From the NCBI RefSeq assembly GCF_019923745.1, contig NZ_JAANOG010000005.1:167158-231157 (forward strand): 64,000 nucleotides of DNA, given 5' to 3'. The DNA is from Aquirufa aurantiipilula. Lineage in GTDB: Bacteria > Bacteroidota > Bacteroidia > Cytophagales > Spirosomataceae. Below are positions 54,172 to 62,600 of this stretch, in pieces. The notes beneath the pieces are model-generated. The model saw only the letters and a list, made by a program, of their open reading frames with translations, did not search any database and was not told the DNA's origin. A program made the translations under genes and the position numbers. The stretch's first letter is position 1; every line of letters starts with the position of its first letter.

Positions 54172-54179
54172 TATATTTG
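54172..54179 (+). promoter_or_regulatory. Perfect -7 box directly before the toxin start
   Basis: TATATTTG fits TAnnTTTG exactly and ends only 2 nt before the GTG start codon of the toxin gene. No clear TTG element is seen at the expected upstream distance. The transcript should be leaderless or nearly so. Confidence 0.55.
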
Positions 54180-54181
54180 CG

Positions 54182-54514
54182 GTGGAGATCAATTACAAAA
54201 GCAGAAAACTTGAAAAGCAATTAACCGACCCACGAGAGATGTCAAAATCCTTTGGGCTGTTGGCTCGCACAATCAATCAAAGGCTTAAAGACCTCAGCGC
54301 TGCGGAAAATTTAGCAATGATGCGAACCCTGCCTGCTGCTAGATGCCACGAGCTGGCGGGAGACCGAAAAGGAGAATTAGCCGTGAGTGTTTCTACTAAT
54401 TACCGATTGATATTTGAGCCAAATCATGAACCCATCCCGAAAAAAGAGGGAGGAGGTTTAGACTGGGAAAAGGTTACCAAAATTCGGATTATGGAAATTG
54501 AGGACTACCACTAA
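54182..54514 (+). CDS. higB: HigB-like (RelE/ParE superfamily) toxin
   Basis: A 110-residue protein starting at GTG. The sequence EINYKSRKLEKQLTDPREMSKSFG, MRTLPAARCHELAGDRKGELAVSVSTNYRLIFEP and VTKIRIMEIEDYH matches the plasmid-maintenance killer/HigB group, ribosome-dependent mRNA endonucleases of type II toxin-antitoxin systems. The GTG start is supported by the family start (MEI..YKNRKLEK) and by the -7 box just before it. The antitoxin gene follows after 22 nt. In HigBA loci the toxin comes first, as here. Confidence 0.9.
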   Translation: MEINYKSRKLEKQLTDPREMSKSFGLLARTINQRLKDLSAAENLAMMRTLPAARCHELAGDRKGELAVSVSTNYRLIFEPNHEPIPKKEGGGLDWEKVTKIRIMEIEDYH

Positions 54515-54536
54515 AACAAATAAGAAAAGAATTAAC

Positions 54537-55631
54537 ATGGCAACAGCACTCGAAATAGCCAAATCATTACTTTCCCCTCCTGGTGATACGATTCAGGAAC
54601 ATATTGATTTCATAGGCATGAGCCAAGCTGAACTGGCCGAAAGAATGGGAAGACCCAAGGAAAAAATCAATGATGTCATCAAAGGAAGAGAGCCCATTTC
54701 TAATTCCACAGCCTTTCAATTGGAAAAAGTGCTGGGCATAGCGGCTAGTTTTTGGCTTACCAGAGAAAATACCTACCGACAAGAACTATACGAATTACAA
54801 CAAAGAGAAGAACTAGAAAAAGAAATTGATTGGCTGGATGCATTTCCAATCGATGAAATGCGAAAATTGGGATGGTTACCCAACACGAAAGAGAAGCATC
54901 TGGTGGTGGACAAGCTTTTGAAATTTTTTAGTGTCGCATCAGCTGAGGAATGGAAGCGGATTTATTTAGATAAACAGGTTTCTGTTGCTTTCAAAATATC
55001 ATTAGCACACACCCAAAGTCCTCATGCTATTTCAGCCTGGTTACGCCAAGGTGAATTACAAGCCAAGGAATTAGACATAGCCGAGTTTGATAAAAAGAAA
55101 TTCAAAGAAGCAATGACCGAAATGAAAGAGTTAGCTTTTTTGATGCCTGAAGATTTTACACAAACATTACAAAATATGTGTGCTACCTGTGGCGTGGCGC
55201 TAGTGTTTACTGAAAATTTACCTAAAGCTCCCATCAGTGGAGCTTCACGCTGGTTTCACAACAAACCCATCATTCAAATGGCGGATAGGTTTAAAACCGA
55301 CGACCATTTTTGGTTTACCTTTTTCCACGAAGCAGCACACATTATTTTACATGGCAAAAAGGATATTTTCTTAGAGAATGTGGCAGGAACAGAAATGGAA
55401 CAAGATAAGGAAGAGGAAGCCAATGCCTTTGCTGCTAAACTTTTATTGGCAGAAAATGAACTACAACAAATTATTGATGCAGCTCCATTGGATGAAGATA
55501 TGATATATGCCTTTGCCAATAAATTCAGAACGCCAACAGGTGTGATCATTGGTAGGTTGCAACATGTAGGGCTCATTCCTTTTCATGTGGGTAATGGGTT
55601 GAGGCACAAAATTGATTTGTTTAATTCATAA
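54537..55631 (+). CDS. higA: HigA-type antitoxin fused to ImmA/IrrE metalloprotease domain
   Basis: A 364-residue protein starting at ATG 54537 (MATALEIAKSLLSPPGD); the longer frame begins inside the toxin gene and is unlikely. Residues ~18-75 form an XRE/HigA helix-turn-helix (MSQAELAERMGRPKEKINDVIKGREPIS). Residues ~210-345 are an ImmA/IrrE-type zinc peptidase with His264-Glu-Ala-Ala-His268 in FTFFHEAAHIILHGKK, and EEEANAFAAKLLL supplying the third ligand. ImmA/IrrE domains cleave regulators in phage- and damage-response circuits, so this antitoxin may also sense stress. It neutralises HigB and represses the operon, by family. Confidence 0.9.
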   Translation: MATALEIAKSLLSPPGDTIQEHIDFIGMSQAELAERMGRPKEKINDVIKGREPISNSTAFQLEKVLGIAASFWLTRENTYRQELYELQQREELEKEIDWLDAFPIDEMRKLGWLPNTKEKHLVVDKLLKFFSVASAEEWKRIYLDKQVSVAFKISLAHTQSPHAISAWLRQGELQAKELDIAEFDKKKFKEAMTEMKELAFLMPEDFTQTLQNMCATCGVALVFTENLPKAPISGASRWFHNKPIIQMADRFKTDDHFWFTFFHEAAHIILHGKKDIFLENVAGTEMEQDKEEEANAFAAKLLLAENELQQIIDAAPLDEDMIYAFANKFRTPTGVIIGRLQHVGLIPFHVGNGLRHKIDLFNS

Positions 55632-55854
55632 ATTTAGTATTGGATATCAAAAGTAGGATAGCACATGCAAATTAAGGGGGATTGCTCTAAGATAAGACTG
55701 TTCGTTAAACTTCGATAATTCTCAAATACACATATCTAATTTAAACTAAACAAGGAACTTCGATTTATCCTCTCAATTTTCTATCTTCAAAAAATACTAG
55801 GACTCTAATCTGTTTAAAAGATTAACATTAGCCATGGTATAATTTGTCAAACTA

Positions 55855-55883
55855 TTGTAGAGGAAATAGTGAATATAAATTTA
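55855..55883 (+). promoter_or_regulatory. Probable promoter of the MazG-helicase operon
   Basis: TTG at 55855-55857 and TAAATTTA at 55876-55883 (one mismatch to TAnnTTTG), 18-nt spacer, with the MazG start 28 nt downstream. The rest of the 280-bp gap after the antitoxin gene is AT-rich and shows no gene. Confidence 0.45.
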
Positions 55884-55911
55884 CCTTGTCAATGCATAAA
55901 CATAAATTGTA

Positions 55912-56241
55912 ATGAAAGAAAGCGAAGAAATTATACAAGCACTTTTGAAGTTCAGAAATGAAAGAGATTGGGAGCAATTTCATAATCCTAAAGATTTAGC
56001 CCTAGCAATTACCATAGAATCGTCTGAACTTTTAGAGTTATTTCTTTGGAAGAAAGCAGAAGATGCAAATACTGATAAAGTAAAAGAAGAATTAGCTGAT
56101 ATTTTTTCATTTGCCTTTTTACTTGCTGAAAAATATGGTTTCGATGTTAAGGAAATTGTTTTAGACAAAATCAAAACAAATGGGAAAAAATATCCAGTGG
56201 AAAAAGCAAAAGGTTCTGCTAAAAAATATACCGAGTTATGA
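55912..56241 (+). CDS. MazG-like nucleotide pyrophosphohydrolase
   Basis: A 109-residue all-helical MazG/dCTPase-type enzyme. The metal site is visible as ITIESSELLELFLWKKAE (ExxE) and KVKEELADIFSFAFLLAEKYG (ExxD). Such proteins hydrolyse (d)NTPs to the monophosphate and diphosphate, and some degrade or sense alarmones. It is a compact, single-domain form. Its stop overlaps the next start (ATGA), so it is translated with the GIY-YIG-helicase-S24 protein. A link to nucleotide depletion or checking during phage attack is possible but inferred. Confidence 0.92.
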   Translation: MKESEEIIQALLKFRNERDWEQFHNPKDLALAITIESSELLELFLWKKAEDANTDKVKEELADIFSFAFLLAEKYGFDVKEIVLDKIKTNGKKYPVEKAKGSAKKYTEL

Positions 56242-58424
56242 GTATGAATAACGTTTTTGAAGTAAAGCGATATGATTTCAATTCAAACTTGTTTAATGAG
56301 TTTCAAAATCTTCATTATGCTAAAGATCTTTGGCCAATTGTTTATATCCTAAGTGATGGGGTAATAAAAGAAGCATATGTAGGTGAGACAACTGATACAT
56401 ACGCTCGAATGAACAGCCACTTGAAAAGCAATGCCAAAAATAAACTTTCCTCTGTTCATCTGATTACTAGTGAAAAATTCAATAAATCGGCAACCCTTGA
56501 TATTGAATCTAATCTTATTAAATACATTTCTGGTGATGGTCAATATAAGTTAATCAATGGAAATGTTGGCTTAGCAAATCATAATTATTATCAAAAGAAA
56601 GAAGTTTATTGGGATATTTTTAAATCAATCTGGGACAAATTAAGAGCAGAAGGCGTTTCAAAGCATTCCATTGATTACATTGACAACTCTGACTTATTTA
56701 AATACTCTCCATACAAAACTTTAACTTCTGAGCAAAGAAGTGGATTGTTAGTCATATTAAATAATCTACTAAATGATGGATATAAGAATTTCATTGTAGA
56801 AGGCGGAGCTGGGACAGGTAAAACGATACTAGCGATATTTTTATTCAAATTACTGAATACTAATAATGTTGATTTTAATTTCAAAGAATTCGGTGAAGAT
56901 GAGTCCGAATTTGTAGATCTAATCAAAAATTTAAAAAACAAATACCCTAGCCCTAAAATGGCATTAGTAGTGCCAATGTCTTCATTTCGAAATACTCTTA
57001 AAAAAGTATTTAAAAATATCAAAGGCTTAAACTCAAATATGGTTATTGGGCCTGCAGAAATTGCAAAGGAAAAATATGACATTGTTGTCGTAGATGAATC
57101 TCATCGTCTAAGAAGACGCGTTAATTTGGGTGCATATTTCGGAGCTTTTGATATTGTTTGTGAAAAGTTAAATCTTGACAGATATACCTGCAGCGAGCTT
57201 GATTGGATTCTTTTACAATCTAGTAAATCCATATTGTTCTATGATGAAAATCAATCTATAAAACCTTCCGATGTAAAAAAGGAAGATTTTGATTTAATTA
57301 AGCTTAAAAAGGATACAAAAGTTGAATCCCTAAAATCCCAATTTAGAGTAAAAGGAGGTAATGATTATGTACAATATATAGACAACATTTTGAATTGTTC
57401 TATCCCTGCTCAATCTGAAATATTCAATTCCAAAGAATATGAGTTTGTTCTTTTCGACACCATTGCGGATTTGGTATCACAAATTAAACTAAGGGAATCA
57501 GAGAATGGGCTATCTCGGTTGATTGCAGGATTTTCGTGGCCATGGATTTCTAAAAATGACAAGTCTTTATACGACATAAAAATTGAAGGGGAAGAATTAC
57601 AATGGAATAGAGTAGCAGACGATTGGATAAATTCCCCAAATGCAATTAATGAAGTGGGTTGTATTCACACAACACAAGCCTATGATCTAAATTATGCAGG
57701 AGTAATTTTCGGAAATGAAATTACATATGACAAGACAAAAGATGAGATTGTCATTGTAAAGGAAAATTATTTTGATAGAAATGGCAGTGTTGGTATCTCT
57801 GATATAAAAGACTTAAAAGCCTTTATAATAAATATTTACAAAACAGTGATGCTAAGAGGTATAAAAGGTACCTATGTATATGTATGTGATAAAAATTTGA
57901 GAGAATACTTTTCAAAACATATTACAAATTTCAAGACAGAGAAACATGATTTAATAATTCCAAAACCGGAGGTATTACCTTATGTGAATTCCGTTCCAAT
58001 TTATGATTTAAAAGTAGCGGCTGGAAACTTTAGTGAATTACAAACAGTATCTGATTGCGATTGGGTGGAAATACCATCTAGATATAAACCATCTCAGGAT
58101 TTATTTGCATGTACCGTAACAGGAGAATCAATGAACAAGGTTATTCCTAACGGTTCTATTTGTCTATTTAGAAAGTACTCTGGTGGTTCAAGAAATGGAC
58201 AAATAGTTTTAGTAGAACATTCTAATATTCAAGATCCTGACTTTGGCTCTCGTTATACTATTAAAGAATATAGAAGTAAAAAGACAACAATTGATGACCA
58301 ATGGAGTCATGAGGCTATTATTTTAAAACCTCTTTCATATGATTCAGCATATAATGACCTCATAATTGAACCTGACGAATTAAGTGAATTAAAAGTTATT
58401 GGAATTTTTGAATGTGTGTTATAG
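56238..58424 (+). CDS. GIY-YIG nuclease / DUF2075 helicase / LexA-like S24 peptidase fusion
   Basis: A 728-residue protein of three parts. GIY-YIG nuclease, residues ~30-115: PIVYILSD, AYVGETTDTYARMNSH (Tyr47, Arg57, His61) and Glu90. DUF2075-type SF1-like helicase, ~160-570: Walker A GGAGTGKT (189-196), Walker B VVVDESHR (284-290), QFRVKGG, HTTQAYDLNYAGVIFGNEI and MLRGIKGTYVYVCDKNLREYF. S24 domain, ~580-728: VAAG-NFSE bond at 595/596, Ser631-Met632 in TGESMNKVIPNGS and Lys676 in YTIKEY. It is encoded with a MazG enzyme by 4-nt overlap. Base composition is more AT-rich than the glycosidase genes, so it may be acquired. I see no signal peptide; it is cytoplasmic. Confidence 0.93.
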   Translation: MSMNNVFEVKRYDFNSNLFNEFQNLHYAKDLWPIVYILSDGVIKEAYVGETTDTYARMNSHLKSNAKNKLSSVHLITSEKFNKSATLDIESNLIKYISGDGQYKLINGNVGLANHNYYQKKEVYWDIFKSIWDKLRAEGVSKHSIDYIDNSDLFKYSPYKTLTSEQRSGLLVILNNLLNDGYKNFIVEGGAGTGKTILAIFLFKLLNTNNVDFNFKEFGEDESEFVDLIKNLKNKYPSPKMALVVPMSSFRNTLKKVFKNIKGLNSNMVIGPAEIAKEKYDIVVVDESHRLRRRVNLGAYFGAFDIVCEKLNLDRYTCSELDWILLQSSKSILFYDENQSIKPSDVKKEDFDLIKLKKDTKVESLKSQFRVKGGNDYVQYIDNILNCSIPAQSEIFNSKEYEFVLFDTIADLVSQIKLRESENGLSRLIAGFSWPWISKNDKSLYDIKIEGEELQWNRVADDWINSPNAINEVGCIHTTQAYDLNYAGVIFGNEITYDKTKDEIVIVKENYFDRNGSVGISDIKDLKAFIINIYKTVMLRGIKGTYVYVCDKNLREYFSKHITNFKTEKHDLIIPKPEVLPYVNSVPIYDLKVAAGNFSELQTVSDCDWVEIPSRYKPSQDLFACTVTGESMNKVIPNGSICLFRKYSGGSRNGQIVLVEHSNIQDPDFGSRYTIKEYRSKKTTIDDQWSHEAIILKPLSYDSAYNDLIIEPDELSELKVIGIFECVL

Positions 58425-58542
58425 AAAAACACTATCACCAAAAGCTAGTAAGTAGAGAATTATCATCCACAATATTCCCCCAATTCCTTTGAAATTTGAC
58501 TAATTATTGGAAAATTGACGATTCAACCAACCTAAAAAAATC

Positions 58543-59073
58543 ATGAAACGTTCTCGTTTATTCTTATCGCTCTTATTTGTATTAGGCCTATGCCAAATGG
58601 CTGTGGCTCAATCGTCTGTTGATGCTATGGTCAAAGATTGGGAAAGATCTAAAGCTTATACCAAAGAATACCTAGATGCTATGCCTGAATCAGGTTATGC
58701 CCTAAAACCCACTCCTGAAATGCGTTCTTTCGCCGAACAAATGTTGCACCTAACCGATGCCAATTACAGCTTCGCATCGGCTGCATCTGGGGAAAAAAGT
58801 CCTATTGCCATGGGCGCTTCGGAAAAAGCAACTGACAAATCAAAAGCTAATGTGACCAAATTGGTCATGGATGGCTACGATTTTGTCATCAATTCGGTTA
58901 AAAAAATGACTGCCGCTCAAATGGCTGAATCGGTGAAAATGTTCGGAAGATTCGACATGACCAAAGAAGCGGCCATCGCGAAATGCCTAGAGCATCAAGC
59001 ACACCACAGAGGCCAAACTACCGTGTATATCCGTTTGGCAGGGGCAAAACCTCCACAAGAGAAATTATTCTAG
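58543..59073 (+). CDS. DinB family protein with signal peptide
   Basis: A 176-residue protein with a signal peptide (to about QMAVAQS) followed by a DinB four-helix bundle. Metal-ligand histidines appear in FAEQMLHLTDANYSF and in CLEHQAHHRGQTTVYIRLAG. The length and the HHRGQ block match the exported DinB group of Bacteroidota. Activity is unknown. It is a third DinB-fold protein in this window and stands alone, with its own terminator behind it. Confidence 0.88.
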   Translation: MKRSRLFLSLLFVLGLCQMAVAQSSVDAMVKDWERSKAYTKEYLDAMPESGYALKPTPEMRSFAEQMLHLTDANYSFASAASGEKSPIAMGASEKATDKSKANVTKLVMDGYDFVINSVKKMTAAQMAESVKMFGRFDMTKEAAIAKCLEHQAHHRGQTTVYIRLAGAKPPQEKLF

Positions 59074-59094
59074 TCAAATCCTTTGACTCATAGA

Positions 59095-59126
59095 AAAGGC
59101 AACCTCTAAGGTTGCCTTTCTTGTTT
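59095..59126 (+). terminator. Intrinsic terminator after the DinB gene
   Basis: The perfect stem aaaggcaacct / aggttgccttt has a 3-nt loop (cta) and is followed by cttgtttt. It lies 22 nt behind the stop. It just reaches the stop of the convergent SRPBCC gene at 59126. Confidence 0.85.
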
Positions 59127-59542
59127 TATGCAGATAGCTGTTCCACGTACTTTTTGAAATTATCCAAAATCATTTGCCAACCCATCTGTTGCATCTCTTC
59201 AGGATTTTGGTTTTCCGGCTCAAAAGACTCTTTGACCCTTACACTTTCTCCCTCTGTAATAAACTGTACGCTTACTCGGCGCCCATCTCCTAAGGTAATT
59301 TCTAGGTTTTTCAAGGGATCAATTTGAGTAAATGTGCCCCAAAAGTCAAAGCTGAATGAACCATCTTTAGCAGCCATCATATAATGAAATTCCTTTCCCT
59401 CTTCCAAGGTATTGTGAGCCTCTGGACAATGCCAATCATCACTGGCAAAATTCCAATGCTTCACATGCTCGGCTTGGGTCCAACAATCCCATACTTGCTG
59501 AATGCTTGCTTGTATGTGGGCTGTAACTTGTATTTGTGTCAT
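59126..59542 (-). CDS. SRPBCC/AHSA1 family protein
   Basis: A 138-residue protein if it starts at the ATG complementary to 59540-59542 (MTQIQVTAHIQASIQQVWDCW), the usual family start; the frame is open 12 codons further upstream. It is an AHSA1-like START fold: VWDCWTQAEHVKHWNFASDDWHCP, EGKEFHYMMAAKDGSFSFDFWGTF and GWQMILDNFKKYVEQL. It binds hydrophobic ligands or helps folding; no substrate is known. It is convergent with the DinB gene and downstream of the GH78 gene, but separated from it by a strong minus-strand terminator. Confidence 0.88.
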   Translation of the reverse strand: MTQIQVTAHIQASIQQVWDCWTQAEHVKHWNFASDDWHCPEAHNTLEEGKEFHYMMAAKDGSFSFDFWGTFTQIDPLKNLEITLGDGRRVSVQFITEGESVRVKESFEPENQNPEEMQQMGWQMILDNFKKYVEQLSA

Positions 59543-59613
59543 ATCTGAATGTATATCTGTCGTGAAATTATCAATCATTTTGATTTTATCCTTCCCTCTC
59601 CTCCTTTTCCCCT

Positions 59614-59642
59614 AAAAAAAAGGCGATCCTTGCGAATCGCCC
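59614..59642 (-). terminator. Intrinsic terminator of the GH78 gene
   Basis: On the minus strand the GGCGAT / ATCGCC stem with an 8- to 9-nt loop is followed by a run of seven or eight T (plus-strand positions 59614-59621). It begins about 26 nt after the GH78 stop at 59668. Confidence 0.85.
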
Positions 59643-59667
59643 TTGACTGATTAATGGCGGGGTATTT

Positions 59668-62600
59668 TTACTTAAGCGGACTGACTTTGAACTCATATAC
59701 ACCTGAGTTTAATTCCATTTCCAAGAAATTTCCTTCTTGCTTAATGCCTGAAATTCCTTTGGATTTGGTAACATCTTGACCACCTTCTGTCACCTTCGCC
59801 GAACTAGCCGGAAGCTTCAGATGTGCTGTAGTATTGGCAGGAACTGTGAATTTATAGCTCATCACATTCCCTTCCTTTTTCCATTCACTACTCACTTTTC
59901 CATACATAGTTTCCACATAGCCTTTGGCAAAATTGATTTTACCCGATAAATCCGGTGTTGGCTGCAATTGGAAATGCTTAAATCCTGGTGAAGCTACATC
60001 GCGTTGAATCCCTAAGGAAGTTTGGTACATCCATGCCGCAATCGCCCCAAAAGAATAGTGATTGAAAGAGTTCATGCTATTATTTCCACCAAATCCATTT
60101 TCAATGGTATAAGAGTTTAATCTTTCCCAAATGGTCGTGGCGCCATTAGCCACCGAATACAACCATGAAGGATAGGTTTTCTGCGTTAATAATCCATAAG
60201 CCACATCATGCTGATTATTATTAGATAGTGCATCGGCGATAGAAGCCGTTCCAATAAATCCGGTCATTAAGGAATACGGAGGGCGCGCCACTCCTTCATC
60301 GTCTTTGTTGGATCTTTGAACTGTCTCCACCAAATGCTTCACGATGAACGGTTTGTTGTTATCATCAATCACTCCCAATGCCAAAGGAATGGCATAAGAA
60401 GCCTGCGTATCCATCAATTGTCCCTTGTCGGAAACAGGTGGCGTGGCAGGTGCTGCCGGTGCCGCACCTGGAGGGCCCATGCGGGCTGCTCTTACTCCCG
60501 ATTTCACCGTTCTGTGGGTATTGGGGTCGATGTACACGCTATTGATTACTTTCTTCTTGTTTTCGTATTGAGCCAGATAAGCGCTTTCATCCGACTTATT
60601 TCCTAAAATACCTGCCACTTGCGACATGATTTTCAAGTTATATGCTTGATAAGTCATCCAGAATAGGGTATTGTCATTTTTGTTGTTTTCTGGACTCAAC
60701 CAATCTCCTAGTGGTCCTTCATTGACAATGCCATTGGCTGGATCAACTTTCGTTTCCAAAAATGCAACATAGCGTTTCATGGCATCGTAATGTTCGATTA
60801 ACATATTCTTATCTCCGTATTGTTGGTACGTCTCCCAAGGAATAATGATACCCGCACTCCCCCATAAAGTTCCACCAAAGCCTCCGCCCATAGGAGCAAC
60901 GTCGGTAAAGCGGCCATCTGCCCGTTGCACATCACGCATTGCCAATAAATGACGGCGCATGAAATTATTCACTGGAGCCATATATGTGGCCGTTTTGGAA
61001 AACACATTGATATCCCCACTCCAACCCATTCTTTCATTTCTAGCTGGGGTATCAGTTGGAATAGAGAGGAAGTTTCCTCGCATGGACCACGTGATATTAT
61101 TCCACAATTTATTCACCAAAGGATCAGAGCTTTCATAGTAGGAACCAATATCTTGAATGGAAGAAAGCACTAGACCAGCCACTTGGCTTAATGCAGGTGC
61201 TTGATCCAAACCTGTAATTTCTAGATATCGATACCCGTGAAAAGTAAATCGAGGCTGAATGTATTCATCCCCACCTTTTAAGATATAAACATCTTGTGCC
61301 AATGCTGCACGGATGTTTTCCAACATAATCATCCCTTTTTGTGAAGCATATTCCGCTAAATCTGGGTAAAGCACCTCGGCAAAACGCAAAGTAATGGTTT
61401 GACCCGCTTTTCCATTAGGAATGAATATTTTAGGAAAACCCACCATATTTTGACCCATATCGTAGACAAATACGCCTTTTCTTGGCTCATGCATGGACTT
61501 CGCTTGCATCACTTTTCTTACTTGAACGGCATCATCCAATTGACCCACCAAATGCATGCCAGCATAGTTTAAGGAATTAGGCACATCGCCTACATAGGCC
61601 GTTCCCTCTAAAGGAATTTTGGCGGCTGGTTTCCAACCTTTAGCTTGAAATGATGCAGTAGACCAACCCGCAATAGCGGCTTCCTTACGTGCATCATAGA
61701 CTTCACCTTGGAAGAAACTTCCGTAACGAATTGGACCATCACTGTTATATGTCCATTTCTCTGGATTCGTGGTAATGATTTGCTCCGTACCATCGGTGTA
61801 TTGAATCACTAATTTAGCCAATAGCGACTGGCGATCTCCAAAGAAGTTCCAACTATCACCACTGAAGGTAATATTACCACTCCACCAACCTTCACTTAAC
61901 CAAGCACCCCAAGCATTTTCTCCTGATTTAATCTGTTTCGTTACGTCAAAAGTTTGGTACAAATGTGTTTTATTGTATTGCGTCAAACCCGGATTGAAAA
62001 AGTCTTTTCCTACTCGCTCACCATTGAGGTATAATTCATAAATACCCCGAGCAGTTGAATAAATACGTGCTTGTTTGATGGTTTTATTTGGCTCACTAGC
62101 AAATTGCGTGCGTAACATAGGAGCAGCAAATCTGCTTGGATTGGCACAAACCAATACATTTCCAGAAGAAGCTGTAATTTGGAATTGTTTTCCATCCCAC
62201 TGAATAGCCCCTTGCGTAAATAGGCTTGGGTTTTCAGCGGCATCAAATAAGGTATTACTTGGGAAGCGGTAGTTTTTAATCAATACCCCTGAAAATAGGG
62301 CTTTTTGATTGGCTGGAACCTGAAAACCAATTTCGGATAACATTGGGAAACTGATAAAGTTATTTCCTCTTCCAACTGGATTCAAGTTAAGTCCTGATTG
62401 GCCTCCTCTGGGTGCAGCGGCAGCTCCAGCAGGTGCACCGTTTATTTTGTGCGCGGGGTCAACTTGGTCTAAATAAAAATCAAAAACGCCAAAATTACAC
62501 TGAGCAAAAATAGTGTGTTTCTGATATTTGTTTGCAGGTGAAATGAGCGATTTAGCTATTTTAAAACTAGCGAAAACCTTGGATGGACTATCCTTTTTGT

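Noticed and set aside
54182..55631. A named anti-phage toxin-antitoxin system
   Set aside because: HigB and XRE-ImmA/IrrE features are clear, but I cannot tie them to a specific described defence system without a database search, so it is called only by family.
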